From: Gnetum montanum
Taxonomy: Eukaryota; Streptophyta; Gnetopsida; Gnetales; Gnetaceae
Direction: 5' to 3'
DNA: 64,000 bases
NCBI GenBank assembly: GCA_015680685.1
Contig: MNCI01020368.1
Coordinates: 42,676 to 106,675 of the forward strand
Shown one piece after another: positions 22,167-33,355 of this stretch. Numbering within the stretch: the first letter of the stretch is position 1; every line of letters begins with the position of its first letter. A program made the translations under genes and the position numbers. A model generated the notes under the pieces. That model saw only the letters and a program-made list of their open reading frames with translations, had not been told where the DNA came from and ran no database searches.

Positions 22167-22179
22167 ATGGCCCCTCTTT
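22167..22179 (-). other. Polypurine tract of element G
   Basis: Same sequence and place as in F (AAAGAGGGGCCAT), directly before the 3' LTR on the minus strand. Confidence 0.85.
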
Positions 22180-23331
22180 GTTGACGGTTAGAGGGCTTGC
22201 CCGAAAGACGTCGACAAAGAATAAGAAACACCGGATAGGTAAAAGCACCAACAGTGTTCATCAATGGTTACTCAAGTGTCACCTTGTCAACATAGAAGAG
22301 CAAAGATGGAGGAAATAGGAGATGTGATGGTACAGGAGGAAACAGGTTCAAGGAAGACGTAAATGAGTAAGGATGACTTCTTCACGCATAAGCAGTTAGG
22401 CTTTCTCCTGCAGGTGCATTAGCATGGAGTTATGCCGTCATTTTGTAGATGAAGGCGCTGCATAGACGAATTGTGTTGCGTCTGCACGGCCTGGGTGAGA
22501 TGTGTTTCACCCATTTTGTCGACCCCATTTTGTTTTTTTTTTGAGCGTCCATTAGGCGAATTGCATTACGCCGGTTTATGGACTTCATTGTAATGCGAAT
22601 GCGGAAAACGAGTGCTGCGTGTGTAGATTTTGCAAACGGGAAGTAGATGGTAGAGATGAAGTACAGTAAGAGCTGAGGGTAGGATTATAAGGGGAACAGG
22701 GATGCACTTCTAAGTGGACAAGCTAACCTGAGCAGCCATTTCAAAACGTTGTTTGTACTTCACCGCTCAGATGAGTGCACCTTTGAACGACATCCTCGAA
22801 GCAAGTAACCTACAACCAAAGAAGAAAATAGAGGATACCATTGTCTGTGCGAATTGCGGGCGAGGTTGTTGAAACAAGTACTATTAGAGGCGAGATAAAT
22901 TGATCGGGCCATGAAGGAGGAACTGTAGAACGAGGCCCAAGTTTTCATCCTTAATGCTCGGCCCAGCATATCGCCGCCAAAGAACATCAGACTCGGCGCA
23001 TCTGACCGGTTATGCAAAGAACCGGCCAGATGAATCTGTGAAGCCAGAGCCTGATAGTGATGATGAGCGGAGATCCCCAAAGCCGTAGTTGATGAGGAGG
23101 CCTTTGGGGCTCCGGATGGCGAAACGAATCTCTCAGAGGCACCACCACTGAAATAGGTGCAGTGACAGTATCTCCGAGGGGTCAGTAGTATGCCCTTCAG
23201 CACATCCGAGGAATCAGTAGGATGCCGGTGAGGTAGCGACGCTAGGACTACCCCAGTACCCCATCCCGTTTGTCTTGCAGCTATGCAGAAATGTTTATGC
23301 TCGCTTGACTTGCATGATGGCAGCTTGTAAG
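22180..23331 (-). other. 3' untranslated region of element G
   Basis: Non-coding and homologous to F 7969-9116. The minus frame at 22760-23203 is not open in F, so it is unlikely to be a gene. Confidence 0.65.
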
Positions 23332-23805
23332 TCCTAGTTTCAGGTCCTGGTAGACTGTCGTTGCTGATTTTAAGTCTCAGCAGATCATGGTCCCAGTTTA
23401 GAGTCTGGGCGGACTGAAAAATGCTAGTTTTACGTCATAGCGGACGGTGGCGGGGCTGATTTATGGTCTCAGCAGACTGTGCTGTGGATGTCAGTTTCAT
23501 GTCATGACCCAAGGACAGATCTTTACTAGTTTTACGTCTCAGCAGACAGTTACTTACCTTTGCTAATTTTATGTCATGACGGACAGCCGGTGCCAGTTTA
23601 GCGTCGTGGCAGACGCATGCAAAAGATGCCAGTTTTTCGTCTTGGCGGACCAATAAAACATTGCTAGTTTTACGTTGTAGCAGATGGTTACAACCTGCCA
23701 GTTTTACATCGTGGTGGATGTAAAAGAGTGCCAGTTTTACGTGAAAGGAGTGCCAGTTTTACGTCATAGCCGACGTTTGTTGCCAGTTTCGCGTCGTAGC
23801 GGACG
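23332..23805 (-). repeat. Diverged tandem repeats in the 3' UTR of element G
   Basis: Units like those at 9117-9601 in F, core tgccagttttacgtc with a following gtagcggac. The number and order of units differ slightly between F and G (for example a short duplicated unit near 23730-23765), so the array has changed since the two split. Confidence 0.82.
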
Positions 23806-23829
23806 ATTGTGGCCATACCTGATATTCAC

Positions 23830-24940
23830 ACTGGAGATGCAACTATATGTAGTACTGCTTCAGATATATATGATTGACAGGGTTTGGTAACTCATTGCCG
23901 TCGACATTCGCTAACTTGAATGCTTCATTGCTATACGCATCAGTCACCAAGAAAGGGCCCTCCTAGTTTGCAGAGAATTTGCCTACTGGTTCGCGAACGG
24001 CCTTAAGAACTAAATCTCCTTTCTTGATCGGACACTGCGGAAGATTGTGACGATGCTTTTTCCACTACTTGTCTTGATACTTTTCGATTGTATCAAGCGT
24101 CTGTATTCGCTTCTCTTCTAATGAGTCCAAATCCATGATCCGAGACTCAGTGTGTTGAGCCTCATTTATAATCATGGAGAGGACCATTCTCAGAGAAGGA
24201 ATTTGCAACTCGAGGGGCAGCACTGCTTTAGATCCGTAGACTAGGCTATAGGGTGTACTCTTTGTAGCCATCCTACATGTAGTACGATACGCCTATAGCA
24301 CATAGAGGATTTTTTCCTGCCACCATCTCTTGTTGCTATCGAGCATTTTCTTGAGCAGATTGATGATGACCTTGTTTTTTGCTTCAGCTTGACCATTCTC
24401 TTGCAGGTAGTAGGGCGAGGAAAAATATTGTTTAATGTCAAGGCTATCACAGAAGGATTTGGTTTCCATACTACTAAACTGCGGCCCATTGTCGGTCACG
24501 ATAGTCATCGGGAGACCAAATCTGGTTACAATGTTGTCTAAGATAAAATGGAAAATCTATTAAGATGTGATCTTCCTTAAAGGAATAGCTTCTACCCACT
24601 TTGTGAAGTACTCAGTAGCGGTAATTATGAAGCTATGACCTGTGGAAGATTTCAGCGTGATGGGACCTATAATGTTTAGTCCCCATCGCTGAAAGGGCCA
24701 TGTTATCTGAGTCGTATATAACTCTGTAGGCGACACGTGTATAATATTTGCATGACGCTAACATGTGTCACAAGTTTTAACCTTTTTCACACAATCTTTT
24801 TCTATGCATTCCCAGTAGTACCCTAAGCGGCGAATTTTTGAAGCCATAGCCCATGGTGCTACGTGTCCTCCGCATAATCCCTCGTGAACCTCACCAATGA
24901 TACGCTGTGCTTGGTTTTTGTTAACGCAAATAAGCAGCAC
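23830..24940 (-). pseudogene. Integrase of element G
   Basis: It would insert the cDNA into the genome. On the minus strand: zinc region VHEGLCGGHVAPWAMASK with CDTC near 24765-24890; core with WGLNIIGPIT (expected Asp now Asn) near 24690; TDNGPQF intact near 24500; and ENGQAEAKNK keeping the third catalytic Glu near 24400. The C-terminal domain (PIKKGDLVLKAVREPVGKF, GPFLVTDAY) ends near 23850. Several stops interrupt it. Compared with F this copy has the intact TDNGPQF but worse frame damage. Confidence 0.87.
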
Positions 24941-24959
24941 ACTATCAAAAGAGCGTCTA

Positions 24960-25680
24960 CAGAGAGTACTGTCTCCTATTATTACGTACTTCCTAGCTCA
25001 CTTGCAGATTGCATCTTTCTGCATGCGTGTCAATTCGTGCGGTAGCTCGCCTTGTAAGAGATAAGTTTTAATGTTGTCATACCATCCTGGCATGTTTTCT
25101 TCGAGAAGAGAAGATATTTGCGCCACCTGAACAATAGGACTTGTACAATCTATTATTAAATTAGGACAAGTGTCGAATAGATGTGATGGCACATTTAAGG
25201 CCAGCGTAGCCAGTGCATCGGCCAATGTGTTATCATTTCGTGGCACGTGTTGAGCATCGATGGTCGTGAATTGCTTCAGAAGATCTTTAGCCATATCGCA
25301 GTAGGGCTACAAATGTGCAGCTTTGTAGGCGTAGACTCCTATGATATGATTGATGACGAGCATCGAATCATCCCTAATTGCCAAGTATTGAACATCGAGT
25401 TCACTTGCAACCAGTAATCCTCTGAGGAGCCCCTCATACTCGGCCACATTGTTCGTACAGGGGAAGGTCAAGCGATAGGCATGAAGATGCACATCCTCAG
25501 GTGAGAGCATAATAACAGTGGTAACACTGTCACCTCTAGCGTTTGAAGCTCCATTGAAATACAACATCACTTCGGGGCCTGTTAAGATAGGGCTTACACT
25601 ATGTACATATTCATCTAGAAATCTAGGCTCTATGGTTGCCTAACTGTCAATAGGAGATGTTACTAATTGGTCGGCTATCG
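24960..25680 (-). pseudogene. Second RNase H of element G
   Basis: A separate RNase H of the archaeal/plant type, as in Tat-lineage elements, placed after the RT-linked one. On the minus strand: MLYFNGASNARGD near 25565 (first catalytic Asp changed to Asn; F has FDGAS), NNVAEYEGLLRGLLVASELDV with the catalytic Glu near 25440, IRDDSMLVINHI with the next Asp near 25360, and HVPRNDNTLADALATLALN near 25235. One stop lies near 25306. The linker to integrase (QGELPHELTRMQKDAI) ends near 24998. Confidence 0.85.
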
Positions 25681-25699
25681 CTTGGCCCTTCATAGAAGA

Positions 25700-27340
25700 T
25701 TATCCAATATAATGCAGATCGAATTCTGCTGTGATAGCCTTCCAACGAGATATTCTGCTACTTTCATATAAGTTATGCGTAATGGCCCTAAGGATGTTAT
25801 TTTTACAGATGATGTTAACTTGGCTACGGAAAAGATAATGTCTGCACTTCTTGAGTGTAAATACTAACGCTAAGCAGTTACGCTCTACTTCGTTGTACCT
25901 CGTTTCATACGCACATAGAGCGTGACTCAAGTAGTAGATGGGTACTTCCGACCCATCATCCCTCCTTTGATAGAGTAACGCTGCTAAGGCTACATCTGAA
26001 GTTGCGAGATAGATATACAATGGTTGATCCCTTTGCGGCGGGAAAACTGTTGGCAAGCGTTGAAGCTCCTACTTCAAGCTTTCAAACGCACACTGACAAT
26101 CGTCCGTCCATTTGAAATTAACCCCCTTTTTAAGCAAATGCTGCATAGGATGTAACTTGTCGGTTAATCTCGAGATGAACCGCCTGATAAACTGTAACCT
26201 CCCCTGTAATCCGCATAATTGCTTAAGACTTGTAGGGGGTGCCAATTCAACAATGGCTTTGACTTTGTCAAGGTCTACGCGTATGCCAGCTTCCAATACC
26301 ACAAAACCCAGCATGCATCCGGTTTTGACTCCAAACACACACTTTTTGGGGTTAAGTCGGAGGTCATATTTAGAGCATCTTTTGAGGACTAACTCTAGAT
26401 CCTCTGAATGATCTTCAGACTTTAAAGACTTAATAGCTATATCATCAACATAATCATTCAGCCTCCCTAAGAGGTAATCGCTAAAGATGTACGTCATAGC
26501 TCGTTGATATGTTGCTCCAGCATTTTTTAAGCCGAAAGGCATCATGGTGTAGCAAAAGGTCCCCCAGGGTGTCATAAATGTCATTGTTAGCTGGTGCTTT
26601 CGGTTAATGCGTATTTGATTGTAGCCTGAGAAGCCATCCATGAAGGACAAAAGCGCATGTCCAACGGTTGTATCCACCAATTGGTCATTACTCAGCAATG
26701 GGAAGTTATCCTTGATTGTAGCTTTGTTTAAGTTCCGGAAGTCTATACAAATGCATATTCCTCCGGTCTTTTTGGGAACTACTATAATATTGGATACCTA
26801 GTCCAAGTAATCAACCGTGCGAATAAAACCTGCCTGGTATAGCTTAGTGATTTCATCACGTACTGCTAGCGCGACTTCTGGCTTGATCTTTCATGCTTTT
26901 TGTCTGACGACTTTGATATGGGGATCTAGGATTATGTTATGTTGAATTAATCTTGGGTCTAGTCCTGGCATATTCTCGTATGACCATGCAAACACTATGA
27001 TGTTACTCTAGAGGACCTGTTTTATGTCATCATGTGCCTTTTGGTCTAATAGAGAACTAACCTTGAGAGTTTTAGTCTCGCCCCTATGCGTAACCACAGA
27101 AACCTCATTGAGTGGATCTTCGGTTACATCTCCAGCTTCCAGATCTAACGTGCGCATCGATTGTTCTGGCCAGTCTGGAGATGTTTCTGATGTGGCTATA
27201 ATTGCATCATCAAGGGCTAGGTTAGTTTCTATTAATGTAGGATCAAGCTGTCTGATGATTTCACCATGTAAGCTCGTTAAAACTAGCGGTGCAGACAACA
27301 TTTCGTCCATCTGTGAATTATCCTGCAAAAGTGTCAAATG
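25700..27340 (-). pseudogene. Reverse transcriptase and first RNase H of element G
   Basis: On the minus strand an acidic linker (27337-27008, MTLLQDNSQMDEMLSAPLV) leads to RT. Motifs: VVPKKTGGICICIDFRNLN near 26775-26720, SFMDGFSGYNQI near 26650, the intact catalytic DYVDDIAIKS near 26450, and GFVVLEAGIRVDLDKVKAI near 26280. RNase H follows after one stop at about 26060: PLYIYLATSDVALAALLYQR, then YNEVERNCLALVFTLKKCRH near 25885-25840. This is the best-preserved RT in the window. The same region is wholly absent from F. Two or three stops lie in the RT N-terminus (26700-27000). Confidence 0.9.
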
Positions 27341-27734
27341 CGAGAGTAATTAGAAAGATACTAAGTTTGATGTGATAAGTGTTGATGAATAACATTTAGT
27401 GTAGTGTACAGGAAGTGACGTGACGTTGCTGTGTAAAGGTAACTGAATTTTAAAGTTTGCGAACAGCCTGTAATTAATGAGACTTGATTACGAGGAGATA
27501 AGATACAGTAGTTTAGGGTCATTTCGGACCGTAATGCGTGTGATATTTGGTGCAATTAATGCCTTGATCCTCGGGTTCCAGCTCATACTGACACAAACAT
27601 TTGAGCAAGTCTCACTGAAATTGGGTATCAAGACGGTTAAATTTTGCATATAAGTAAGCAGTAGGAACGGGCTGTTCTCTGTCGCGAATTCGAATTTCTA
27701 ACTGTTACACAGCGAGAGGAAGAGGAGTAAAAGA
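27341..27734. other. Non-coding spacer between RT and the antisense gene of element G
   Basis: No coding reading on either strand. It contains a lone copy near 27500-27530 of the tandem-repeat motif (tagtttagggtcatttcgg) and a run that could serve as promoter DNA for the antisense gene, but I see no convincing TATA box. Confidence 0.5.
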
Positions 27735-28189
27735 TTGGAATGCATAGTTTGCAAAGACGTGAAAGTGCGAAACTATGAAGGTTTTGAAACCGTGACAATG
27801 GCACCTAAAGTGAAAAGGAAGAACGCGAAATTAACTAAAATCGACAAGGTGCAAGAGAATCTTCAGCGCGCTTTGCAGGCGGTGGTCAAAGTGAGGGACC
27901 CTACGCCTTTGAACCGATAGGCCATTCCTTGCGTACTTGTGTTTTTTTAGTAGTGTTTATTCCTATAGTGTTGTTCGCGTAAATGAGGGTTTTAGACTAT
28001 GGACCTCGCGTTAAGACGATGGTTTAATGGGGTGCGTCTATCGCCGTTGTCGGGGACAAACCTTATGCTGTTGCAAGGGTTTGGGTGATTTCGGCATGAA
28101 TAGCTAAGCGTAATTTGTAGATTTCCTGCATTTAAACATGCGAATGTGAATCTAGATGTTGATATGTTTATTGCATTTTCTGTACAGTT

Positions 28190-28640
28190 TTATGCTAAGA
28201 CCTGTCTTAATCGTCTTAGATATCGTTGGGGTTTTATGCAGCATAAACCCAATCGTGCCTAATGTCCCTCCCCCGCAAACTCGGTTGCATGGGAGGGCCA
28301 TATGGTTTCGAAAGGGTGCGCTGGAGTTTCTGCAGTTTTTACTGCGTAACTACAGCGTTATTATATGGTCTAATTTTTCAGGAGATATTGCTGGTGCCAT
28401 TTTGGAGCACCTGTTAGTGGGTTCTGCACAGGGAATTTTGGCTTTCTTGATAGACGTAGCCATCGATACTGGTCGTTGCGAGGACTGAGAACTTAGCCCC
28501 CGAGGTTTGAGGTGCTTAAGTTGGATCTGGGAGATGGCCCAGTTCAGTTGCTACCACGCATACAACACTTTGTTCGTGGCCCGTCATGTCTCGACCTACT
28601 TCCAGAACCCACCAGGCATAGTATACTATTGGGGTGGGTA
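28190..28640 (+). pseudogene. FCP1/NIF-like HAD phosphatase segment within the antisense gene
   Basis: The block begins LIVLDIVGVLC, which fits the LDL(D/N)G-L motif I of FCP1-type HAD phosphatases with the nucleophile Asp kept and the second acidic residue replaced by Val. Then come FRKGALEFLQFLLRNY and VIIWSNFS, like the R-P-x-L-x-x-F-L and V-x-I-W-S-S stretches of the family. After an in-frame TGA at 28486 the same frame gives LSWIWEMAQFSCYHAYNTLF and TYFQNPPGIVYYW, resembling the family C-terminus. The usual DD(S) is replaced by ARH. It is therefore probably not catalytic. The similarity is by eye; domain limits are rough. Confidence 0.55.
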
Positions 28641-29073
28641 AGCAGTTTTGTTTGCTATATTGTCATTATATGTCTATTATCTGAGTTTTGTAAAGCATAG
28701 GATAAGATTATGTGGTATGGTACAGGTTTTTTATCCATGAAAACAGGTTAGTAGGCAATGGTGATACTTTGTTGTGGACCGAAACAGCGATAAAGGCATT
28801 TACCTCGACTAGCAACGTACGTGCTGGTGTGATGGGGCAGATTGGCTTCGACATTCATGAGTACCCCACCCATTATGCTGACGCTTTCGAGAATTACCAA
28901 AATCTCAGGTGGCTACATGACGATTGGACCTTGGATCTGCCCCTTACCATTTCGGACGTGCAGAGGAAACTTCCTCCATTTCCTTTGTCATTTGGACCTG
29001 GTAAAACTGCTGCGTATTCTATTGTTGCGTGGTGTAATTGTGCATTGTGAATGTTGCGTAATAGTATTTTTTT

Positions 29074-29817
29074 TTGACCTGTGTCTTACATTGTTCAGTC
29101 AGGGAATCTTGGGAGATTACCCTTACAATTTTCGGCCGCAAGGCGAATACCCTCCTCTTCTGCTACAGCGACATCAAGGATGCACAACGCTGGCTTAACC
29201 ATGTAGCAGCCCCATTTACGGTGGTCACCAAGATACAAGAAGCGAGACTAATGCATTTATTTTTAGCCGCAACCCATGATGTCCCCGCTAGTGAAATGTT
29301 AACCCTGTTCAACTCCTTCAGCGAAAGGGCAGAGCATTTTTGCACGCACGTACATCACGTACGTGTAAGTTTTGACATTGATGCTCAGCTCTTTGCAGAC
29401 CTTTTCGGCATCCCCTCTGACGGCCTTCCCATAGAGGAAAAGGAGAAGAGGAGTCTCTCCTATCAGGAGTGGCTGGAGGAGTGGGTAGGGGTCAAGAAGG
29501 AGACTAAAGGGATCCCTTGTGAAAGAATCCAACTAGAAATCCCCAAGATAGTTTATCCCCTTTTCTGGGCCCAGGCTTTCCCCAAAACACTCTCACAGGG
29601 GAGGTTCTTTTCCATAGAGTAGACCCATATTATGCGGGAGGTTATCGAAGAAGGGACCCAGTTCAACTGGGCAAGCTATTTTGTTGAGGGGCTATGCACT
29701 AAGATGATCAGGCTTCGCAAGAAGCTCGAGTCTTGTTTCAACATGTATTACGCCTTCTTCATAGCCTGCCTTCGACGTTTTGCTGAATTCTTAGTCATCC
29801 AAAGGAATGGGGTCTAG
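29074..29817 (+). pseudogene. Globular plant-transposon-like domain of the antisense gene
   Basis: One frame runs from about 29090 to 29817 with a single TAG at 29620. Visible features: RVSFDIDAQLFADLFGIPSD near 29360-29420, LSYQEWLEEWVGVKKETKG near 29455-29510, and helical text after the stop (WASYFVEGLCTKMIRLRKKL). The pattern 'V-x-F-D-x-x-L-x-A-x-x-F-G-I-P-x-x-G' recalls domains common in uncharacterised plant transposon and plant-mobile-domain proteins. I recognise the style, not a named family, and no catalytic residues can be assigned. Confidence 0.5.
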
Positions 29818-30239
29818 GTGCAGCATGACCGAGACCAGCTATCCAGACCTTGGATTACCCACATTTTCAGCACTACCCATGGATAGGATCCCCCGGAAGG
29901 GATTGGGAACTCTCTGTCTATAACAACCAGAGATTTGGTGGCATCTCGAATGCGAGGCCCTGACAGCGTAGGCGGGATAATGCCTACTTACACTGGCGAT
30001 GCCTCACGAGGGAAACGTTTGGCGGCAGAAATTGTAGAACCTTCAGCTTGACGTAAAAGGCTTCGTATAACCGAGGCCTCTGCGGAGCCTGGGAGTGGCA
30101 CAGGTCGAACCGTGGAAGTCATAGTTCAACGGAGTAAACCTCCGCCTGGTAAGCGTGGAAGAAATGTATTGAAAGTTGTATTACGCAATGTTTATTTAGG
30201 ATATTTTGAATTGTATTAAGTGTATTATGTGATATGACT

Positions 30240-31876
30240 AGAGAAAGTTACGGAGCAGCTGACCCCTGAAACAGGGGCAATGATATTAAGTCGTGGGGAA
30301 GAGGCCCCAGTTTTAGAAGAAGAGGTCCCAGCTATTACGGTGAGCCACACATAGATTCTTGTGCATGAGGAGGCCCCAGCTGTTGGGACAAGTGACGCAC
30401 AGACTCTTGTGCGTGAAGAGAGGGAGGAGGCAGAAGATGTTGGCGGGCTCCCCACTATTGCTGGTAGAGGTAATGAGCGTGTTCGAAACCTTGAAGAGTT
30501 CTGTTAATAATTAGAGTTTCTGACTTGATGATGCTACAGGAGAAAAGGATGCGTCCATGTCTGTCGCCATGAGCAGAGCGTGGAGAGACTTTCCTGACAA
30601 GTTCACCTTCATGGAAGGCATTGTCAGTGATATGATTGAGCACCTCGAGCGCGTCGATCCTGAAGCTGGTACACTGTAGCTATAATAGGTTTATTTTATT
30701 ATACAATGGTAATGTGTCATATACATTGATAATGTTTGTTGTTAGGAGCTCGCCTTCGATGGGACCCAACGGAGCTCATTAATTTCAACACAGTGGAGCC
30801 TCCATCTGATGGGGCAGTCGTGCCACGCCACATTTATGAAGAGATGCGTAAATGTGCGTTACGCTCAACACGCTCCTTATGGGAGAGTAAGGGTGTAAAT
30901 GAAAACCTCTAGAAAAGGGTGCAGAGGTTAGAGAAGAAGAATGAGTCTCTGACCAAAGAGGTCAAGGACCTAAAGTCGCGATGCGAGTTCCTACAGGCGT
31001 GGGAAACAGGTGACAAGGACTCGCATACCGCTGTTATTGACTACTCCCGTTATTGGACCGCAATCAAGAACAATGTGCAAACCAGTCGGGCGTTGGTGGA
31101 GCAGTGAATGTAGATAGAGCTGTTAGCTTAGAAAAGCCAAGACTAGAGGGATTACTGTGCAAGTGTGCAAGAATGGGGGTAGAAGGAAAAGTACCACAAA
31201 CATTTGTATAAGTGAGAAAGTATTGCTTATCGTCAACATTATCGTGATTCTACAGTTGAAGCTCAATCCTTGCAAGTCTTCCTGGATGTCATTGGGGCAT
31301 CCGAAGCCTTCAAGAAGTTTCAAGAGCAGGTGACTGTAAGTGTGTTCCCGAAAAGGGAGGTGACTCTCCCTGGGGACGAGACTAGTGTCCCTACTTTCTT
31401 CCCTAACCCGCCTCACTGGACTAGTGTGGAGAAAGGGAAGGTGAAGGCTGGAGCTTCTCTAGGAGATGGAGTGTGGTCTGACCTAACTGAGGATGAAATC
31501 ATGGAGCGCCTATGGGCCGGCTTGGAAAAGCTTTCCTTTTCTATGGAAGCAGGGCCATCGTGAGTAAATTTAATCATGACTAAGTCTAAATTTTTTGATT
31601 ATGCTGTCAAGTTTTGTTTTGCTAATATGTTCTTTGTATCTAGGTACCAGAAGAGGATAGAGAAGGCGAGCTAGCTGAGGAGCAAGTACAAGAAGAGAGG
31701 CGTAGTGATGAAGAACGTCCTCCTGTGGAGCCGGTGCTAGAGCAAGAACCTCATGAAGAGGAGATTCCTCATGAAGGAATACTTTCCAGAAGAGAAAGCC
31801 CACTAGAGGAGGATTTATTAGGTCTAGAGCCATACTTGAGAGATACTAGTGATAGTGGCATCAGAGGAGATGCGTA
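30240..31876 (+). pseudogene. Acidic and coiled-coil C-terminal half of the antisense gene
   Basis: Blocks at 30240-30470 are Glu-rich with an internal near-repeat (EEAPVLEEEVPAITV, then EEAPAVGTSDAQTLVREE). The block at 30540-30680 (RAWRDFPDKFTFMEGIVSDM) and the one at 30750-31105 form a heptad-rich region with RVQRLEKKNESLTKEVKDLK. The block at 31255-31563 carries VFLDVIGASEAFKKFQEQV and FPNPPHWTSVEKGKVKAG. The last block (31645-31876) is very acidic. This looks like a DNA- or protein-binding scaffold rather than an enzyme. Confidence 0.5.
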
Positions 31877-32060
31877 ATTGTGGTTTACGCATGGTTTTAT
31901 TGATTGGAGTCAACAATGGTTATGTGAATGACTGAAAGACTAGCTATAAGATCTTGTGAAGATTTTAAATGTTATTTATTTTTTGTCTTTTGCGTTGTTA
32001 TCTGCAAAGCGTAAGCGTAGTTGTTAACAATTTTGCTTAAGTTATGTTGGAATGGAATTG

Positions 32061-32215
32061 CTAGTTTAAGGCCATAGCGGACCGTCACTAGTTTTAGGCC
32101 ATTGCGGGACATCATGGGAGTTTGCGTAATCTAGAAACTAGTTTTAGGCCATTGCGGGCCATGGCTAGTTTTAGGTCATTGCGGGCCACAGCTAGTTTAA
32201 GGCCGTTGCGGGCCC
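32061..32215 (-). repeat. Tandem repeats between protease and the antisense gene of element G
   Basis: Five or six units with plus-strand core ctagttttaggccattgc then gggcc, one of them separated by an insert holding gcgtaat. Homologous to 11867-11970 in F. The flanking 31877-32060 and 32216-32460 hold many GCGTAA words and no coding reading. Confidence 0.8.
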
Positions 32216-32459
32216 CTTTGCGTAATATAGTGAGCGTAATTGATGGTACTGTATTTTTCTGCGTAATTGGACTAAAGTGATCAACAGGTGTAAATAGCGT
32301 ACATAAAAGAAATGTAATAGCGTAAGGAAAGGCAAGCGTAAACATTGAAAATTTCTGTAACGTAAATATGTATTGGATGAAAATGGACTGCTAAGTGTAA
32401 ACAGTGATAATTGGTAAAAACATGATAATGCGCGTAAATGCCATTCAGTTCAACCGCTA

Positions 32460-33322
32460 ATTCACAATTGTTTCTTAATGGCCTTTACGTTTAGTGTTGT
32501 GTAAGGGCGAAGGGATTTATAGTCTGACTCCTCCATGCTGCCATCCTGAAATGGTAGGTTGGCCCAGGCTAGATTGTCATCATTGGTTTCGGTTTGTTGA
32601 GGGATTTGGAGATGGGTCTGATCATCCGATGTTTCTATCTCTGAACCCTATTCTTCTTCAATGTTGTTGACAGTTCTGGGGGTGATTTCATCACCGCGTA
32701 TTACGACCTCCCCTCCTACGTAGGGTAGGTGTATTTCCTGATGTATCGGTGATGAAACCGCCCTCAGCTGGGCTAACCAGGACCTCCCTAAGATCAAGTT
32801 GAACCCAGGCATTTCCTCGACAACTAGGAATGTGGCATCCATTGGGAATTGATCCCCTGCCACAAACTCGATACGCACCATCCCCTTGACCTGAACCCTT
32901 GCTTCATTGAATGACTTTACGCATGTTGTCATTGTGGGAATGATCTGGTCAACCAGACCTAACCTATCCACGATGGGATAAGGGATGACATTTGTAGCTG
33001 CGCCATCGTCCATGTGTACCCTCCAAATCAGGTACTGACCGACCCAAATGGTGATGAACATGGGTTCCGTTGTCACCTGACCTTTCTCAGGATCATCTTT
33101 GATGGACTCGTCATGAAAGGTCAGCGAGGTAGGCTTAGGTTGCTCAGCTTCGGAAGGAAACATGACAGCGTGTATCACTTCTTCCTCCGCTGGTAAGCTT
33201 TCGTCCACAGGTATGGATGTCAGCATGCAAACCATAGCCTCACGGTGTTCTTGGGATGTCATGAGCAGGTCATAGAGGCTCAGTGTTGTATTTTTTTGTT
33301 TCAGAGCCTGTTTGACCTGCAT
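32460..33322 (-). pseudogene. Protease region of element G
   Basis: Minus-strand frame from 33322 (MQVKQALKQKNTTLSLYDLL) to 32648. It has the conserved linker TSQEHREAMVCMLTSIP, the protease turn HMDDGAATNVIPY near 33005 and FNLILGRSWLAQLRAV near 32790. After a stop an acidic linker continues to about 32460. The catalytic Asp-x-Gly is preserved as DDG, so the domain could still fold. Compare VDNGATTNV in F. Confidence 0.85.
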
Positions 33323-33355
33323 AAATGTGTCGAGGAGATTCCTCTCTCGACTAGG

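Larger units (their letters stand above)
27735..31876 (+). pseudogene. Antisense multi-exon gene carried by element G
   Basis: This transcription unit runs against the element's own genes, between protease and RT. Likely exon 1 starts at the ATG at 27799 (MAPKVKRKNAKLTKIDKVQE) and ends near 27918. Further coding blocks lie at about 28190-28640, 28725-29005, 29090-29817, 30240-30470, 30540-30680, 30750-31105, 31255-31563 and 31645-31876. They are separated by short AT-rich gaps with plausible splice ends, for example donor gtaagc near 28638 and acceptor tacag near 28727. The last block ends SDSGIRGDA and a stop at 31876. Stops inside blocks (28486, 29620, 29815) show decay. Additional ORFs, some antisense, are known in Tat elements; this content I have not seen described. 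Exon limits are my inference. Confidence 0.65.

Noticed and set aside
22760-23203. A 147-codon minus frame in the 3' UTR of G
   Set aside because: The homologous stretch of F (about 8560-8990) does not keep it open, so it is unlikely to be coding.
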